From NCBI GenBank assembly GCA_023443515.1, contig JAEZUC010000176.1, forward strand, positions 24,560 to 88,559: a stretch of 64,000 nucleotides of DNA, given 5' to 3'. The position numbers and the translations under genes were made by a program. The DNA comes from Bacillota bacterium (lineage in GTDB: Bacteria; Bacillota; Clostridia; Acetivibrionales; DSM-1351). Below are positions 47,133-56,775 of this stretch, piece after piece. Within the stretch, counting starts at the first letter, position 1. The number at the start of each line of letters is the position of its first letter. The notes under the pieces are model-generated. The model did no database searches, was not told the DNA's origin, and saw only the letters and a program-made list of their open reading frames with translations.

Positions 47133-48038
47133 ATGATAGATCAAGCTGATAAGTTAAGGCAGATAGTTAATAATCTTAATAAAACAGAAAAACCTCAGCA
47201 GCCTCAAAACTTAGCAGAACAAAAGCGTGCAAAGGTTATTACGGTTACCAGCGGAAAAGGTGGAGTAGGTAAAACAAATGTTACCGTTAATCTTGCTATA
47301 GCCCTTAGTCAAAAAGGCTACAGAGTTGTAATAATTGATGCTGACCTGGGTTTATCAAATATAGATGTCATATTTGGAATAGTGCCTAAATACACAATGC
47401 TGGATTGCATTAAAAATGACAAGGGATTATTAGATATACTGTGTGACGGACCGGGAAATATAAAATTTATTTCAGGAGGGTCAGGGGTACAGGAACTGAT
47501 TAATCTTGACAAAAGTTCCTTGGAACTTTTTATGGCAAATATGTCATTACTTGATCATATCGCGGATTATATATTAATAGATACAGGTGCGGGGTTATCT
47601 GATACTGTTATGAATTTTGTAATGTCTGCTGATGAAGTTGTTCTTGTTGTAACACCCGAACCGACATCAATTACTGATGCATATGCATTGGTTAAGACTG
47701 TGTCAAATATTAAAAAGGACTGTACAATAAATGTGCTTATTAATAGGGCTGAAAGTGAGCAAGAGGCTAAAAACGTATACAACAACTTTGCAATGGTTGC
47801 TGAAAAGTTTTTAGGTATGAAGCTTAAATCTCTGGGTTATCTGCCCTTTGATCAGATGTTAATAAAGTCAGTAAAGCTTCAAAAGCCGTACTTGTTAAGT
47901 TATCCTAAAAATTATACCAGCAGGTTGTTTTTTGAACTTGCTGATACGCTTATAAAAAACGACATAAATCAACAAAAAAATACACAATCTGGCATTAAAG
48001 GGTTCCTGAACCGTTTTGTTGGGTTGTTTACTAACTAA
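47133..48038 (+). CDS. flhG: MinD-like flagellar number regulator FlhG
   Basis: The 301-residue ParA/MinD ATPase has the deviant Walker A SGKGGVGKTNVTVNLA near residue 40 and DADLGLSNID. It stimulates FlhF GTPase through an N-terminal Gln/Lys-rich motif. It starts 1 bp after the flhF stop. Confidence 0.94.
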   Translation: MIDQADKLRQIVNNLNKTEKPQQPQNLAEQKRAKVITVTSGKGGVGKTNVTVNLAIALSQKGYRVVIIDADLGLSNIDVIFGIVPKYTMLDCIKNDKGLLDILCDGPGNIKFISGGSGVQELINLDKSSLELFMANMSLLDHIADYILIDTGAGLSDTVMNFVMSADEVVLVVTPEPTSITDAYALVKTVSNIKKDCTINVLINRAESEQEAKNVYNNFAMVAEKFLGMKLKSLGYLPFDQMLIKSVKLQKPYLLSYPKNYTSRLFFELADTLIKNDINQQKNTQSGIKGFLNRFVGLFTN

Positions 48039-48203
48039 TAAGAGAGTATACTATAATTAGTTAGGTTTATTTTGGTATGTTTTATAATTTAAACGGGGAA
48101 AAATACAAAATTTATACATAAGTACATAAAATTGGCTACAAGACAGGAAGAAGATAATAGGATAATAGTAGGTCAGCAATCTAATGAAGGGCTGAGGTAA
48201 CCA

Positions 48204-49274
48204 ATGAGTTTAAATTTTAAAAAGAACAATCCTATAAAGGTATTGATTGTAGATGACTCTGCATTTATGAGAAAAGTGCTGTCAGACATGCTTAACTCAG
48301 ATGATTCGATTTCTGTGGTTGGAACTGCTGTTGATGGCAAGGATGCACTTGAGAAAATACATCATTTACATCCGGATGTAGTAACGTTGGATGTAGATAT
48401 GCCTGTAATGGATGGGATTAACTGCCTGAGACAAATTATGCAGAGGATCCCGAAACCCGTAATAATGTTCGGAAGTGAAACAGAGTATGGTACTGAAATG
48501 ACCATAAGGGCGCTGGATGAAGGTGCTGTTGATTTTGTTGTAAAGCCCAAAAACATTTTTGAAATAAAAAATGATACTAAACGAAATGAAATAATTGAAA
48601 AAATTATTATAGCTAAAAATATAAAATTAAAATCAATTCAGAAAAAGACGGTAGATAACGATAGAAGAGTTCAAGCAAAAAGCTCAAAGCCTGTAAAAAA
48701 TATCATAGCCATTGGAAGTTCCACAGGCGGTCCAAAGGCATTGCAAACGGTTATACCTTATTTACCGAGAGATATGTCCATAGCGGTTTTGGTTGTTCAG
48801 CACATGCCTCCAGGGTTTACAAAATCTCTTGCTGAAAGACTGGATAGTAAGAGTGACCTGATAGTCAAAGAAGCTACTCACAGAGAAAAAGTACTTGAAG
48901 GTTATGCTTATATAGCACCTGGAGATTCGCATATGAAGGTTCAAGCATCCGCAAATGGCGATATAATAATAAATTTGGACAAATCTCCTCCTGTCGGAGG
49001 ACATAGACCATCAGTAGATGTTATGATGACGTCTTTGTCAGAAACGGGGTTACAAAATATAGTCGGTGTTATTCTGACCGGGATGGGTGCTGACGGGAGT
49101 GTAGGTATAAAAAAATTAAAGGAAGTAAATAAAAGTTTTATAATAGCCCAAGATGAAGAAACAAGCGTTGTTTATGGCATGCCAAAAATGGCAGTACAAA
49201 CCGGAGCAGTAGACAAAATAGTATCACTTGATAAAATTCCAGGTGAAATAATCCAATATTTGGGGGTGCGTTAA
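48204..49274 (+). CDS. cheB: Chemotaxis methylesterase/glutamine deamidase CheB
   Basis: A 356-residue protein with receiver domain (Asp63 in TLDVDMP) and catalytic domain with the Ser motif IGSSTGGPKAL, His motif VVQHMPPGFT and Asp motif GMGADGSVG. It demethylates chemoreceptors on phosphorylation by CheA. The 165-bp gap before it holds no gene I can support. Confidence 0.96.
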   Translation: MSLNFKKNNPIKVLIVDDSAFMRKVLSDMLNSDDSISVVGTAVDGKDALEKIHHLHPDVVTLDVDMPVMDGINCLRQIMQRIPKPVIMFGSETEYGTEMTIRALDEGAVDFVVKPKNIFEIKNDTKRNEIIEKIIIAKNIKLKSIQKKTVDNDRRVQAKSSKPVKNIIAIGSSTGGPKALQTVIPYLPRDMSIAVLVVQHMPPGFTKSLAERLDSKSDLIVKEATHREKVLEGYAYIAPGDSHMKVQASANGDIIINLDKSPPVGGHRPSVDVMMTSLSETGLQNIVGVILTGMGADGSVGIKKLKEVNKSFIIAQDEETSVVYGMPKMAVQTGAVDKIVSLDKIPGEIIQYLGVR

Positions 49275-49275
49275 A

Positions 49276-51354
49276 ATGGATATGAGTCAGTATTTACAAA
49301 TATTCATAGAAGAAGCAAAGGAACACGTTCAGAGTTTGAATGAGTGTCTTTTGCAAATAGAAAAGGATCCTGAAGATAAAGATGTGTTGAACGAGATTTT
49401 CAGGGTAGCACATACACTTAAAGGAATGGCAGGAACCATGGGTTATACAAAAATGACAAAGTTGACCCATGATATGGAAAACGTTCTTCATGCTATTAGG
49501 AACGATGAAATCAAGGTTACATCAGATCTTGTTGATGTATTGTTCAAGTGTCTCGATGCACTTGAAAACTATGTAAACAGCGTAGTTAATACCGGCGGTG
49601 AGGGTGACAAGGAATATAAAAATGTAATAGATGCCCTAAATGAGATACTTACCAACAAGGGTACAGTTAAAGCTCCGGAGAAGGCAAGAACAGTTGAAAA
49701 GACAGAACAGCCTGTTGATGAGGGTAAGTATTTAACCGCACAACTTCAACTTGATGAGTTTGAGAAAAATGCAGTAAACAAAGCAAAAGATATGGGAATT
49801 AATGCATTAAAGATTACTCTGGTACTTAACAGCGGTTGTCTTCTTAAATCAGCCAGGGCATTCATATTGTTCCAGACGTTGGAAAGATATGGAGAGATAA
49901 TAAAGTCACAGCCTTCAGTACAGGATATTGAAGATGAAAAATTTGATAATGAATTCACAGTGATTGTAGTATCCAAAGAAGATGAGCAGCTTTTTGCAAA
50001 GGAATTGAATTCCATAGCAGAGGTTGATGAAGTAATTATAACCACTCTTGAAAGGTTTGAGGCGGAAAGTACATATTCAGCTACAGATGCAAATAAATCT
50101 GTTTCGGAGGCAAAAGCCAGTGAAATTTCGCAGGAGGCTCCAAAGCATGTAGCTGAGAACCAGGAAGCTACCAAACCAAGCTCTAACAACACTTCCAAAA
50201 AGACACAGAGAACAGTCAGAGTTGATATAGACAGACTTGATGTTTTGATGAATCTGGTTGGTGAACTTATAATAACAAAGACCAGACTTGAGGGAACTGA
50301 TATAACAGAAAAGCCTCAGGAATACCACGAAACTCTTGAATACCTTGAAAGAATAACAACTAACCTTAATGATGCTGTAATGAAGGTAAGAATGGTTCCT
50401 GTGGAGACTGTGTTCAATCGTTTCCCAAGAATGATAAGAGATATTGCAAAAGACCTTGGCAAAGAAATCGAATTAAAGATGTCCGGTGAAGAAACAGAAC
50501 TTGACAGAACTGTAATTGATGAAATTGGAGATCCACTTATTCATTTACTCAGAAACTCTTGTGACCATGGGTTGGAATCTACCGAGAAGAGAAAAGAACT
50601 TGGTAAGCCTGAGGTAGGAAGAATTAACCTTACAGCATATCAGTCAGGAAACAATGTTCTAATCGAGGTTGAAGATGACGGTGCAGGCATAAACGTAGAA
50701 AAAATAAAAAACAAAGCTGTTGAAAACGGTATAATTACAAAAGAAGCTGCCAATTCCATGACTCAACAGGATGCAATTGAGCTTCTTTTCAGACCAAGCT
50801 TCAGTACAGCCGATAAAATCACAGGATTATCGGGAAGAGGTGTGGGCCTGGATGTGGTTAAAACAAAGATTGAGCAACTTGGAGGTACGGTTGAAGTAGA
50901 AACACAAGGTGGTAAGGGAAGTAAATTTATTATAAAATTGCCACTGACTCTAGCAATATACCAGGCTTTACTGGTAAATGTAGGTGGAGAAAAGTACGCT
51001 ATACCGTTAGGATCAATATATCAGATATACAATTGGTCTGCTGAAGAGGTTAAAACTGTTCAGGGACAGGAAGTTATATTGCTTCGAAACATGGTTGTGC
51101 CTATCACAAGGCTGGCTGATTCACTGGAAGTTCCGAACCGTACTGAACAGGGTAATCAGAAGCAGTTGAAGATAGTAATTGTAAGAAAAGGTGAAAAGCT
51201 GACAGGACTTGTTGTGGACAGTGTTATAGGACAGCAGGAAATAGTAATTAAGTCCTTGGGCAAACTCCTGACCGGAATCAAGTATTTAGCAGGGGCCACA
51301 ATACTTGGAGACGGAAACGTTGCATTAATAGTTGATGTAAATTCCATTACTTAA
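49276..51354 (+). CDS. cheA: Chemotaxis histidine kinase CheA
   Basis: A 692-residue kinase: P1 with the phosphorylated His46 (HTLKGMAGTMGY), P2 CheY-binding region (about 155-265), P3 dimerisation (DRLDVLMNLVGELIITKTRL), P4 ATPase (HLLRNSCDHGLE, DDGAGI, GRGVGLDVV) and P5 CheW-like domain. It starts 1 bp after cheB. Confidence 0.97.
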   Translation: MDMSQYLQIFIEEAKEHVQSLNECLLQIEKDPEDKDVLNEIFRVAHTLKGMAGTMGYTKMTKLTHDMENVLHAIRNDEIKVTSDLVDVLFKCLDALENYVNSVVNTGGEGDKEYKNVIDALNEILTNKGTVKAPEKARTVEKTEQPVDEGKYLTAQLQLDEFEKNAVNKAKDMGINALKITLVLNSGCLLKSARAFILFQTLERYGEIIKSQPSVQDIEDEKFDNEFTVIVVSKEDEQLFAKELNSIAEVDEVIITTLERFEAESTYSATDANKSVSEAKASEISQEAPKHVAENQEATKPSSNNTSKKTQRTVRVDIDRLDVLMNLVGELIITKTRLEGTDITEKPQEYHETLEYLERITTNLNDAVMKVRMVPVETVFNRFPRMIRDIAKDLGKEIELKMSGEETELDRTVIDEIGDPLIHLLRNSCDHGLESTEKRKELGKPEVGRINLTAYQSGNNVLIEVEDDGAGINVEKIKNKAVENGIITKEAANSMTQQDAIELLFRPSFSTADKITGLSGRGVGLDVVKTKIEQLGGTVEVETQGGKGSKFIIKLPLTLAIYQALLVNVGGEKYAIPLGSIYQIYNWSAEEVKTVQGQEVILLRNMVVPITRLADSLEVPNRTEQGNQKQLKIVIVRKGEKLTGLVVDSVIGQQEIVIKSLGKLLTGIKYLAGATILGDGNVALIVDVNSIT

Positions 51355-51421
51355 CAATAGGTACATTTTGAAGTTTGCATATATGTAGACTTTGGACAGG
51401 GTTAATTAATAAAAATAAAAG

Positions 51422-51473
51422 GGCACAAACAGGCAGGGTGTAGTTATATTTACAATTACATGTAGCTTGTGCC
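51422..51473 (+). repeat. Hairpin in the cheA-cheW gap
   Basis: GGCACAA (51422-51428) and TTGTGCC (51467-51473) enclose an inner pair TGTAGTT/AATTACA. The structure ends a few bases before the cheW ribosome site and lacks a T-run. Confidence 0.65.
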
Positions 51474-51489
51474 GGAAATGGAGATAAGT

Positions 51490-51936
51490 ATGGCAGATTT
51501 ACAACTTCAAGAATTTGAAACAAAACAATTTATTGTATTTAGTCTCGGTGAAGAGCGTTTTGGCATCGACTCACTAAAAATTACTACAATAGACCGGATG
51601 AAAACAATTACAAGGGTACCCAAAACACCTTCATATATTAAGGGCGTTATAAATCTAAGAGGAGATATAATCCCTGTTATGGACTTAAGATTGAAATTCA
51701 ATCTTCCTGTAGCAGAAGAGACTGAAGAGACACGTATAATAATTTTAAAGCTTGAAGAAGTTTCAATAGGAGTTATTGTTGATCAGGTACTTCAAACAAT
51801 CCAGCTTGGCGGAGAGTCTATTGAGAGTGCAGCAAGTTTGATGAACAGTACTATAGCTGACTATATATTCGGAATCGGCAAGGTTGATGGAGAAATTGTA
51901 ACACTTCTGAATTTCGATAAGCTTGTTAAAATATAA
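51490..51936 (+). CDS. cheW: Chemotaxis coupling protein CheW
   Basis: A 148-residue adaptor between receptors and CheA, with QFIVFSLGEERFGIDS, then VPKTPSYIKGVINLRGDIIP. ATG 51490 has GGAG 6 bp upstream; a GTG at 51469 is in frame but less likely. Confidence 0.95.
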   Translation: MADLQLQEFETKQFIVFSLGEERFGIDSLKITTIDRMKTITRVPKTPSYIKGVINLRGDIIPVMDLRLKFNLPVAEETEETRIIILKLEEVSIGVIVDQVLQTIQLGGESIESAASLMNSTIADYIFGIGKVDGEIVTLLNFDKLVKI

Positions 51937-51967
51937 CTGTCTAAAAATAAAAATAGGGGTATGAGTG

Positions 51968-52588
51968 ATGTCAATTAGTTTTGATGAATTAAACAATATT
52001 CAGATGGATGTGCTTAGGGAGATTGGAAATATAGGCGCAGGAAATGCGGTAACTTCTTTGGCCAAAATGATAGACAAAAAAGTGGATATGGCTGTACCCG
52101 AAGTTAAAATTATGGGATTTGACAGAGTCAGTCAGATCCTTGGCGGAGAAGAAATACTTGTCGTTGGAATCTTACTGAATGTAACCGGGGATATAACCGG
52201 TAATATGATGTTTATTTTGGATATTAATGCAGCAAGAAAGCTGGTTAATATTTTACTAGGTAACCATGATGAAACTAATTTGGATTTTAACGAACTGGAG
52301 TTATCTGCACTAAAGGAAATAGGAAATATACTAACGGCATCATATCTTTCAGCATTGGCAGGCTTGACAAACTTAAAAATATTGCCCTCCGTACCCGAGT
52401 TGGCAATTGACATGGCAGGTGCAATTCTGAGCGTACCGGCAATTGAGTTCGGAAAGGTCGGCGATTCGGTATTGTATATAGAGACTGAGTTTAGTGAAGG
52501 TATTACTAGAGTTTTTGGAGACTTTCTACTGATACCTGATGTTGGATCATACGAGATACTATTAAGAGCATTGGGAGTTATAGAATAA
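51968..52588 (+). CDS. cheC: CheY-P phosphatase CheC
   Basis: A 206-residue protein with both phosphatase sites (LREIGNIGAGNAVTSL and LKEIGNILTASYLSAL), each with the E-x3-N pattern. It dephosphorylates CheY and binds CheD. The stop overlaps the cheD start by 1 bp. Confidence 0.95.
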   Translation: MSISFDELNNIQMDVLREIGNIGAGNAVTSLAKMIDKKVDMAVPEVKIMGFDRVSQILGGEEILVVGILLNVTGDITGNMMFILDINAARKLVNILLGNHDETNLDFNELELSALKEIGNILTASYLSALAGLTNLKILPSVPELAIDMAGAILSVPAIEFGKVGDSVLYIETEFSEGITRVFGDFLLIPDVGSYEILLRALGVIE

Positions 52589-53076
52589 TGGATATTGAAA
52601 TTATAAAGGTCGGTATGGCTGACCTTAATTCATCACGGCATCCTTGTATGATAACTACACTAGGCCTTGGTTCATGTGTTGGGGTTGCCCTGTATGATTC
52701 TACATCAAAAGTAGCCGGATTGGCACACGTTATGTTGCCTTCCAGTGAACAGGCAAAAAATAACAGTAATCTTGCAAAGTTTGCCGATACGGCTATAGCA
52801 AAATTAGTAGAGGACATGATAAAACTTGGTGCAAGGAGGGATAAAATAGTAGCAAAACTAGCTGGTGGAGCCCAGATGTTCGTATTCAATCAAAGTTCGG
52901 ATTTAATGAGGATAGGATACAGAAACGTTGTTGCATCAAAGGAAAAACTCAAACTGTTAAATATTCCTATCATATCAGAGGATACAGGTGGAAATTACGG
53001 ACGTACCATAGAACTTTACTCCGAAGACGGAAGACTAATGATAAAAACAATCGGTTTTGGAATAAAACAAATATAG
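52588..53076 (+). CDS. cheD: Chemoreceptor glutamine deamidase CheD
   Basis: A 162-residue Cys-protease-like deamidase with the catalytic Cys in LGLGSCVGVALYD and His in GLAHVMLP. It activates receptors and is inhibited by CheC. Confidence 0.96.
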   Translation: MDIEIIKVGMADLNSSRHPCMITTLGLGSCVGVALYDSTSKVAGLAHVMLPSSEQAKNNSNLAKFADTAIAKLVEDMIKLGARRDKIVAKLAGGAQMFVFNQSSDLMRIGYRNVVASKEKLKLLNIPIISEDTGGNYGRTIELYSEDGRLMIKTIGFGIKQI

Positions 53077-53113
53077 AGCACAAATGATTTTGTTTTACAA
53101 CTGAGGTGTAGGA

Positions 53114-53479
53114 ATGGAGACAATTATGAAAATACCGTTACTGTTTGCATTATTTGCAGCTATTATAACTGGATTAATCGGTATTAACAATGATAAAAGC
53201 TTAAATCAGACTTGTATATATATGATAATTGCCATGGTAATCTTCTATTTTATAGGTACGCTTTTAAAAGCTACTATTACAGGCATTGTAGAAGAACAAA
53301 ACAAGCTGAAGGAACAGGCGGAAAAAGAAAAAAAGGAAAAGGAAAGACAGGAGAGACAATTAATAGAAAAAGAGCAACATTTAGGTAATAACCTGGATTT
53401 AGTCGCAGATAGTAATATAGACGATGGCTTTACTCCACTAGATTTATCACAGGCAGTGAGGACTAGAATGAAAGAATAA
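53114..53479 (+). CDS. Unknown membrane protein between cheD and sigD
   Basis: The 121-residue protein has two membrane helices (about 6-22 and 34-56), a highly charged Lys/Glu/Gln coiled coil (about 60-90) and a conserved-looking tail LDLSQAVRTRMKE. I do not recognise the family. The place between cheD and sigD suggests a motility-linked role. Confidence 0.75.
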   Translation: METIMKIPLLFALFAAIITGLIGINNDKSLNQTCIYMIIAMVIFYFIGTLLKATITGIVEEQNKLKEQAEKEKKEKERQERQLIEKEQHLGNNLDLVADSNIDDGFTPLDLSQAVRTRMKE

Positions 53480-53521
53480 CTTTAGTGATATTTATAGAAA
53501 GATACTAATTGGAGGACTAAC

Positions 53522-54286
53522 ATGTTTAGCGAAAGTATTAATCATCTGTGGAAACAGTATATTGAAACTAAAGATGCTGCTACAAAAGAAAAGTTAATAA
53601 TTCAATACGCTTACCTGATAAAGTATGTTGCAGGAAGATTAAGTATCTATTTCGGTTCCAATGTGGAATTTGATGATTTGGTCGGATACGGTGCATTTGG
53701 GCTTATAGACGCAATAGAAAAATATGATCTCGCTAAGGGTGTTAAATTTGAAACATATGCCTCTTTAAGAATAAGAGGCTCAATTATAGATAGCATACGT
53801 GATATGGATTGGGTTCCCAGATCACTTAGGCAAAAAAATAAGGAACTGGAAAAGGTATATGCTGAGATAGAAAACGAAATAGGTCATACTGCAACCGATA
53901 AGGAAGTCGCTGAAAAAATGGGATTGAGTATGGACGATTTTTATAAATTATTAAATGATGTAAATGTATCTTCAATGATGTCACTGGATGAGTTTATGGA
54001 ACAAAATTACGAAAGAGGACTTGAGATATTCAGTGAAAGTACTGAGGATAAACCGGAGGCCTCTCTGGAATTTAATGAAATGAAACAACTTCTTGCAGAT
54101 TCTATAGACAAGTTACCTGAGAAAGAAAAAGCAGTAATTACATTCTATTATTTTGAAGAACTGACTTTAAAGGAAATAAGTGCTATAATGAATGTAACCG
54201 AATCAAGAATTTCTCAGTTGCATACGAAAGCACTACTCAGAATGAAGGGAAAGCTGTTTAGACATAGGATAATGCTTGAATCGTAA
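53522..54286 (+). CDS. sigD: Flagellar sigma factor SigD/FliA
   Basis: A 254-residue sigma-28 protein with region 2 (VEFDDLVGYGAFGLIDAIEK), region 3 (SMDWVPRS-like RDMDWVPRSLRQKNKEL) and region 4 (LTLKEISAIMNVTESRISQL). It transcribes late flagellar genes. GGAGG precedes the ATG. Lying near the operon end, it would be made last. Confidence 0.96.
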   Translation: MFSESINHLWKQYIETKDAATKEKLIIQYAYLIKYVAGRLSIYFGSNVEFDDLVGYGAFGLIDAIEKYDLAKGVKFETYASLRIRGSIIDSIRDMDWVPRSLRQKNKELEKVYAEIENEIGHTATDKEVAEKMGLSMDDFYKLLNDVNVSSMMSLDEFMEQNYERGLEIFSESTEDKPEASLEFNEMKQLLADSIDKLPEKEKAVITFYYFEELTLKEISAIMNVTESRISQLHTKALLRMKGKLFRHRIMLES

Positions 54287-54296
54287 AGGAGAAAAT

Positions 54297-55688
54297 ATGG
54301 TAGAACAAAAAGATTTAAAAATTCTGGTGACAGTATCACCAGACGAGCTAAAAGCTTTTATAACACTTTACAACACCGGAGATAATTTACCAATTAAAAA
54401 AGAAGATATTATTGGTGCTCTTGAAAGTCAGAGGGTAGTTTTTGGAATCAAGGAAGATATAATATCATATCTTGTTGAAAGCCCAATGTATAACGAAGCA
54501 TTTTGTGTAGCAGAAGGTATCGCACCCCAAAACGGTAAAAACGGGATGGTTACATATCATTTTAATACTGATGTTAACAAAACTCCTACTCTAATGGAAG
54601 ATGGCAGGATAAATTACAGAGAATTAAACCTGATTCAGTCTGTTCAGGAGGGGCAGGTTCTTTGCTCATTGGTACCACCTGTAAAAGGAGTTGAAGGAAA
54701 AACCGTTAAAGGGAGAGTTATTAATGCTGTAAACGGAAAACCTGCGGTGCTCCCAAGAGGTAAGAATGTTACAATATCTGCGGATGGACAAAACCTGATT
54801 GCAACAACTGCGGGAGAGGTTGAATATCTGGACGCTACTAAAGTAAGTGTGTATACCAACCATGAGGTTCCTGCAGACGTAGATAATTCAACGGGAAATG
54901 TAAGCTTCGTAGGAAGTGTTATTATTAAGGGCAATGTTTTATCAGGTTTCTCAGTAGAAGCAGGCGGCAATGTTGAAGTTTTTGGGGTTGTTGAAGGGGC
55001 AACAATTAAGGCTGGCGGGAATATTATATTACGACGGGGAATGCAAGGTGTGGGTAAAGGCACACTCATTGCCGGTGGTGATATAGTAGCCAGATACATA
55101 GAATACAGCAATATAGAGGCAAATAATAATATTCAGGCTGAAGCCATAATGCACAGTAATGTAAAATGCGGAAACAAGCTGGAACTTACAGGTAACAAGG
55201 GACTTTTGGTAGGAGGCACATGTAAGGTTGGCAAAATTGTTGTTGCAAAGGTTATCGGATCTCATATGGCTACAATTACAGACGTTGAAGTTGGTGCTGA
55301 CCCATCTGTTAGAGAAAGATACAAGAATGCAAGAGAAGAAATGATTTCAATGGAAAGCGATATTAAAAAGGCAGATCAAGCAATAACGATCTTACGTAAA
55401 ATGGAAAGTGCGGGTGCATTGACTCCGGATAAACAGGAGATTTTAACAAAGAGTGTCCGTACAAAAGTGTATTTATCATCAAAGATTGAGGAAGTAAAGC
55501 ATGAAGTAGCAATTCTGGATGAAAAGCTGCAACAAGAAGGCAATGGTAAGATACGTGCTTTGAGTTATATTTATCCCGGAGTAAAGGTTTCCATTGGAAC
55601 ATGTATGATGTATGTAAAGGAACCACTTCAATACTGTACCTTGTACAGAGACGGTGCAGATGTACGTGTTGGGCCCATTGACAAGTAA
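54297..55688 (+). CDS. FapA family protein (DUF342)
   Basis: About 463 residues with a central right-handed beta-helix-like repeat (VKGNVLSGFSVEAGGNVEVF, AGGNIILRRGMQG, AGGDIVARYIEYS) and a C-terminal coiled coil (about 345-420). Such proteins follow sigD in clostridia; the function is unknown. ATG 54297 lies after AAAGGAGA. Confidence 0.9.
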   Translation: MVEQKDLKILVTVSPDELKAFITLYNTGDNLPIKKEDIIGALESQRVVFGIKEDIISYLVESPMYNEAFCVAEGIAPQNGKNGMVTYHFNTDVNKTPTLMEDGRINYRELNLIQSVQEGQVLCSLVPPVKGVEGKTVKGRVINAVNGKPAVLPRGKNVTISADGQNLIATTAGEVEYLDATKVSVYTNHEVPADVDNSTGNVSFVGSVIIKGNVLSGFSVEAGGNVEVFGVVEGATIKAGGNIILRRGMQGVGKGTLIAGGDIVARYIEYSNIEANNNIQAEAIMHSNVKCGNKLELTGNKGLLVGGTCKVGKIVVAKVIGSHMATITDVEVGADPSVRERYKNAREEMISMESDIKKADQAITILRKMESAGALTPDKQEILTKSVRTKVYLSSKIEEVKHEVAILDEKLQQEGNGKIRALSYIYPGVKVSIGTCMMYVKEPLQYCTLYRDGADVRVGPIDK

Positions 55689-55779
55689 TAAGAGAACGGG
55701 TTAGTGCTCTTTCCATATGCTTATAACAAATTTTTAAGGATTGTTTAGTTGAGTAAATCCGGCATGGGGGGCGGTTTTT

Positions 55780-56061
55780 TTGTCAATAAAACCTATAGAT
55801 TTTCAGATGGTAATTCCAAAGACCTCTGAAGTATCAAAGATGTATAATGACGATGCAAATAAAAATCAGGCAATTCAGCAACAACAGCAAACAGCCAATC
55901 AGACGAACATAGACAATAAGCTAAAGCAGGTTGTAAATAGAGAGAATGTACAAAACGGTCGTGTTAAAGAAAAACAGGAAAAAGACAATCAAAGACAGAA
56001 TGAAAAGAAAAAGAAACGGCAGAATAAGGATGACAGACCTACAATTGACATCAGGGTCTGA
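55780..56061 (+). CDS. Small Gln/Lys-rich protein of unknown function
   Basis: 93 residues, start TTG 55780 after GGGGGGCGG. The first 25 residues are ordered-looking (IDFQMVIPKTSEVSKM); the rest is Gln/Asn then Lys/Glu-rich and probably disordered. Found after fapA in related operons as far as I recall; no function known. Confidence 0.65.
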   Translation: MSIKPIDFQMVIPKTSEVSKMYNDDANKNQAIQQQQQTANQTNIDNKLKQVVNRENVQNGRVKEKQEKDNQRQNEKKKKRQNKDDRPTIDIRV

Positions 56062-56092
56062 TAAAAACAAAGGATAAGTTTTAGAGGTGGGT

Positions 56093-56731
56093 ATGGGAGC
56101 ATTTTACGTTACTATAATATTCTTGGGAGTTATTTTGGTAGCAGTATCCCTTTTCTTAATAATAATGGATAGGGCTAACGGTAAAGATTTTTTTAAGGAA
56201 TTTGATCGAAAAAAGGATGAGATGTTCGGTTTAATTCAGGATTCAGAAGAAATGATACATGAACTTAACAGAATGTCTGATTATGTTGTAACGGTAATTT
56301 CTGAAAAGAATCAGGAATTTTTTAAAAAAGTCAAAGATAAGGATAATCAAGACCAAGTCGAAGAAAAGCCTGTTAACAAAATTCAAAAGGAAAAGCAGAC
56401 ACAGATAGAAGAACCAATAATTACAGATACAGAGCTTTCAAAGGAAGTCGATAAAATTAATCAGCAAATCAATCAGGATATTCAAAAGCTTACAAATATC
56501 CAGAGTTACAAAAATACGCAAAGCGGTAAAAAGCAGCAGAACGAGACAACCAATGAAACTGTTAATACAAAGGAAGAAGATGTAAAGCCTTCAAAATTAG
56601 TACTCAATAGCAGAAGAAAGCAAGTATTGCAATTAATTGAACAAGGCCTGAGCAATGACGAAATCGCAGAGAAAATGAAGATGGGAAAAGGTGAAATAGG
56701 ACTTATACGTGGTTTAAGTAGCAGTAAATAG
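56093..56731 (+). CDS. DUF6115-like membrane protein, possible SwrB counterpart
   Basis: About 212 residues: one N-terminal membrane helix (about 4-24), a charged coiled-coil middle and a C-terminal helix-turn-helix-like segment (QVLQLIEQGLSNDEIAEKMK then GKGEIGLIRG). Bacillus SwrB (YlxL), also after sigD, has the same plan, so a role in flagellar assembly is suggested by inference. ATG 56093 follows AGAGGTGGG. Confidence 0.75.
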   Translation: MGAFYVTIIFLGVILVAVSLFLIIMDRANGKDFFKEFDRKKDEMFGLIQDSEEMIHELNRMSDYVVTVISEKNQEFFKKVKDKDNQDQVEEKPVNKIQKEKQTQIEEPIITDTELSKEVDKINQQINQDIQKLTNIQSYKNTQSGKKQQNETTNETVNTKEEDVKPSKLVLNSRRKQVLQLIEQGLSNDEIAEKMKMGKGEIGLIRGLSSSK

Positions 56732-56775
56732 TGCAATTTACAATTTAGAAGTGATATTCGCATAGGAGCATACAG

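Noticed and set aside
48039..48203. PilZ or other gene between flhG and cheB
   Set aside because: The 165-bp gap has no open frame of useful length; only AT-rich sequence with a weak TATAAT.
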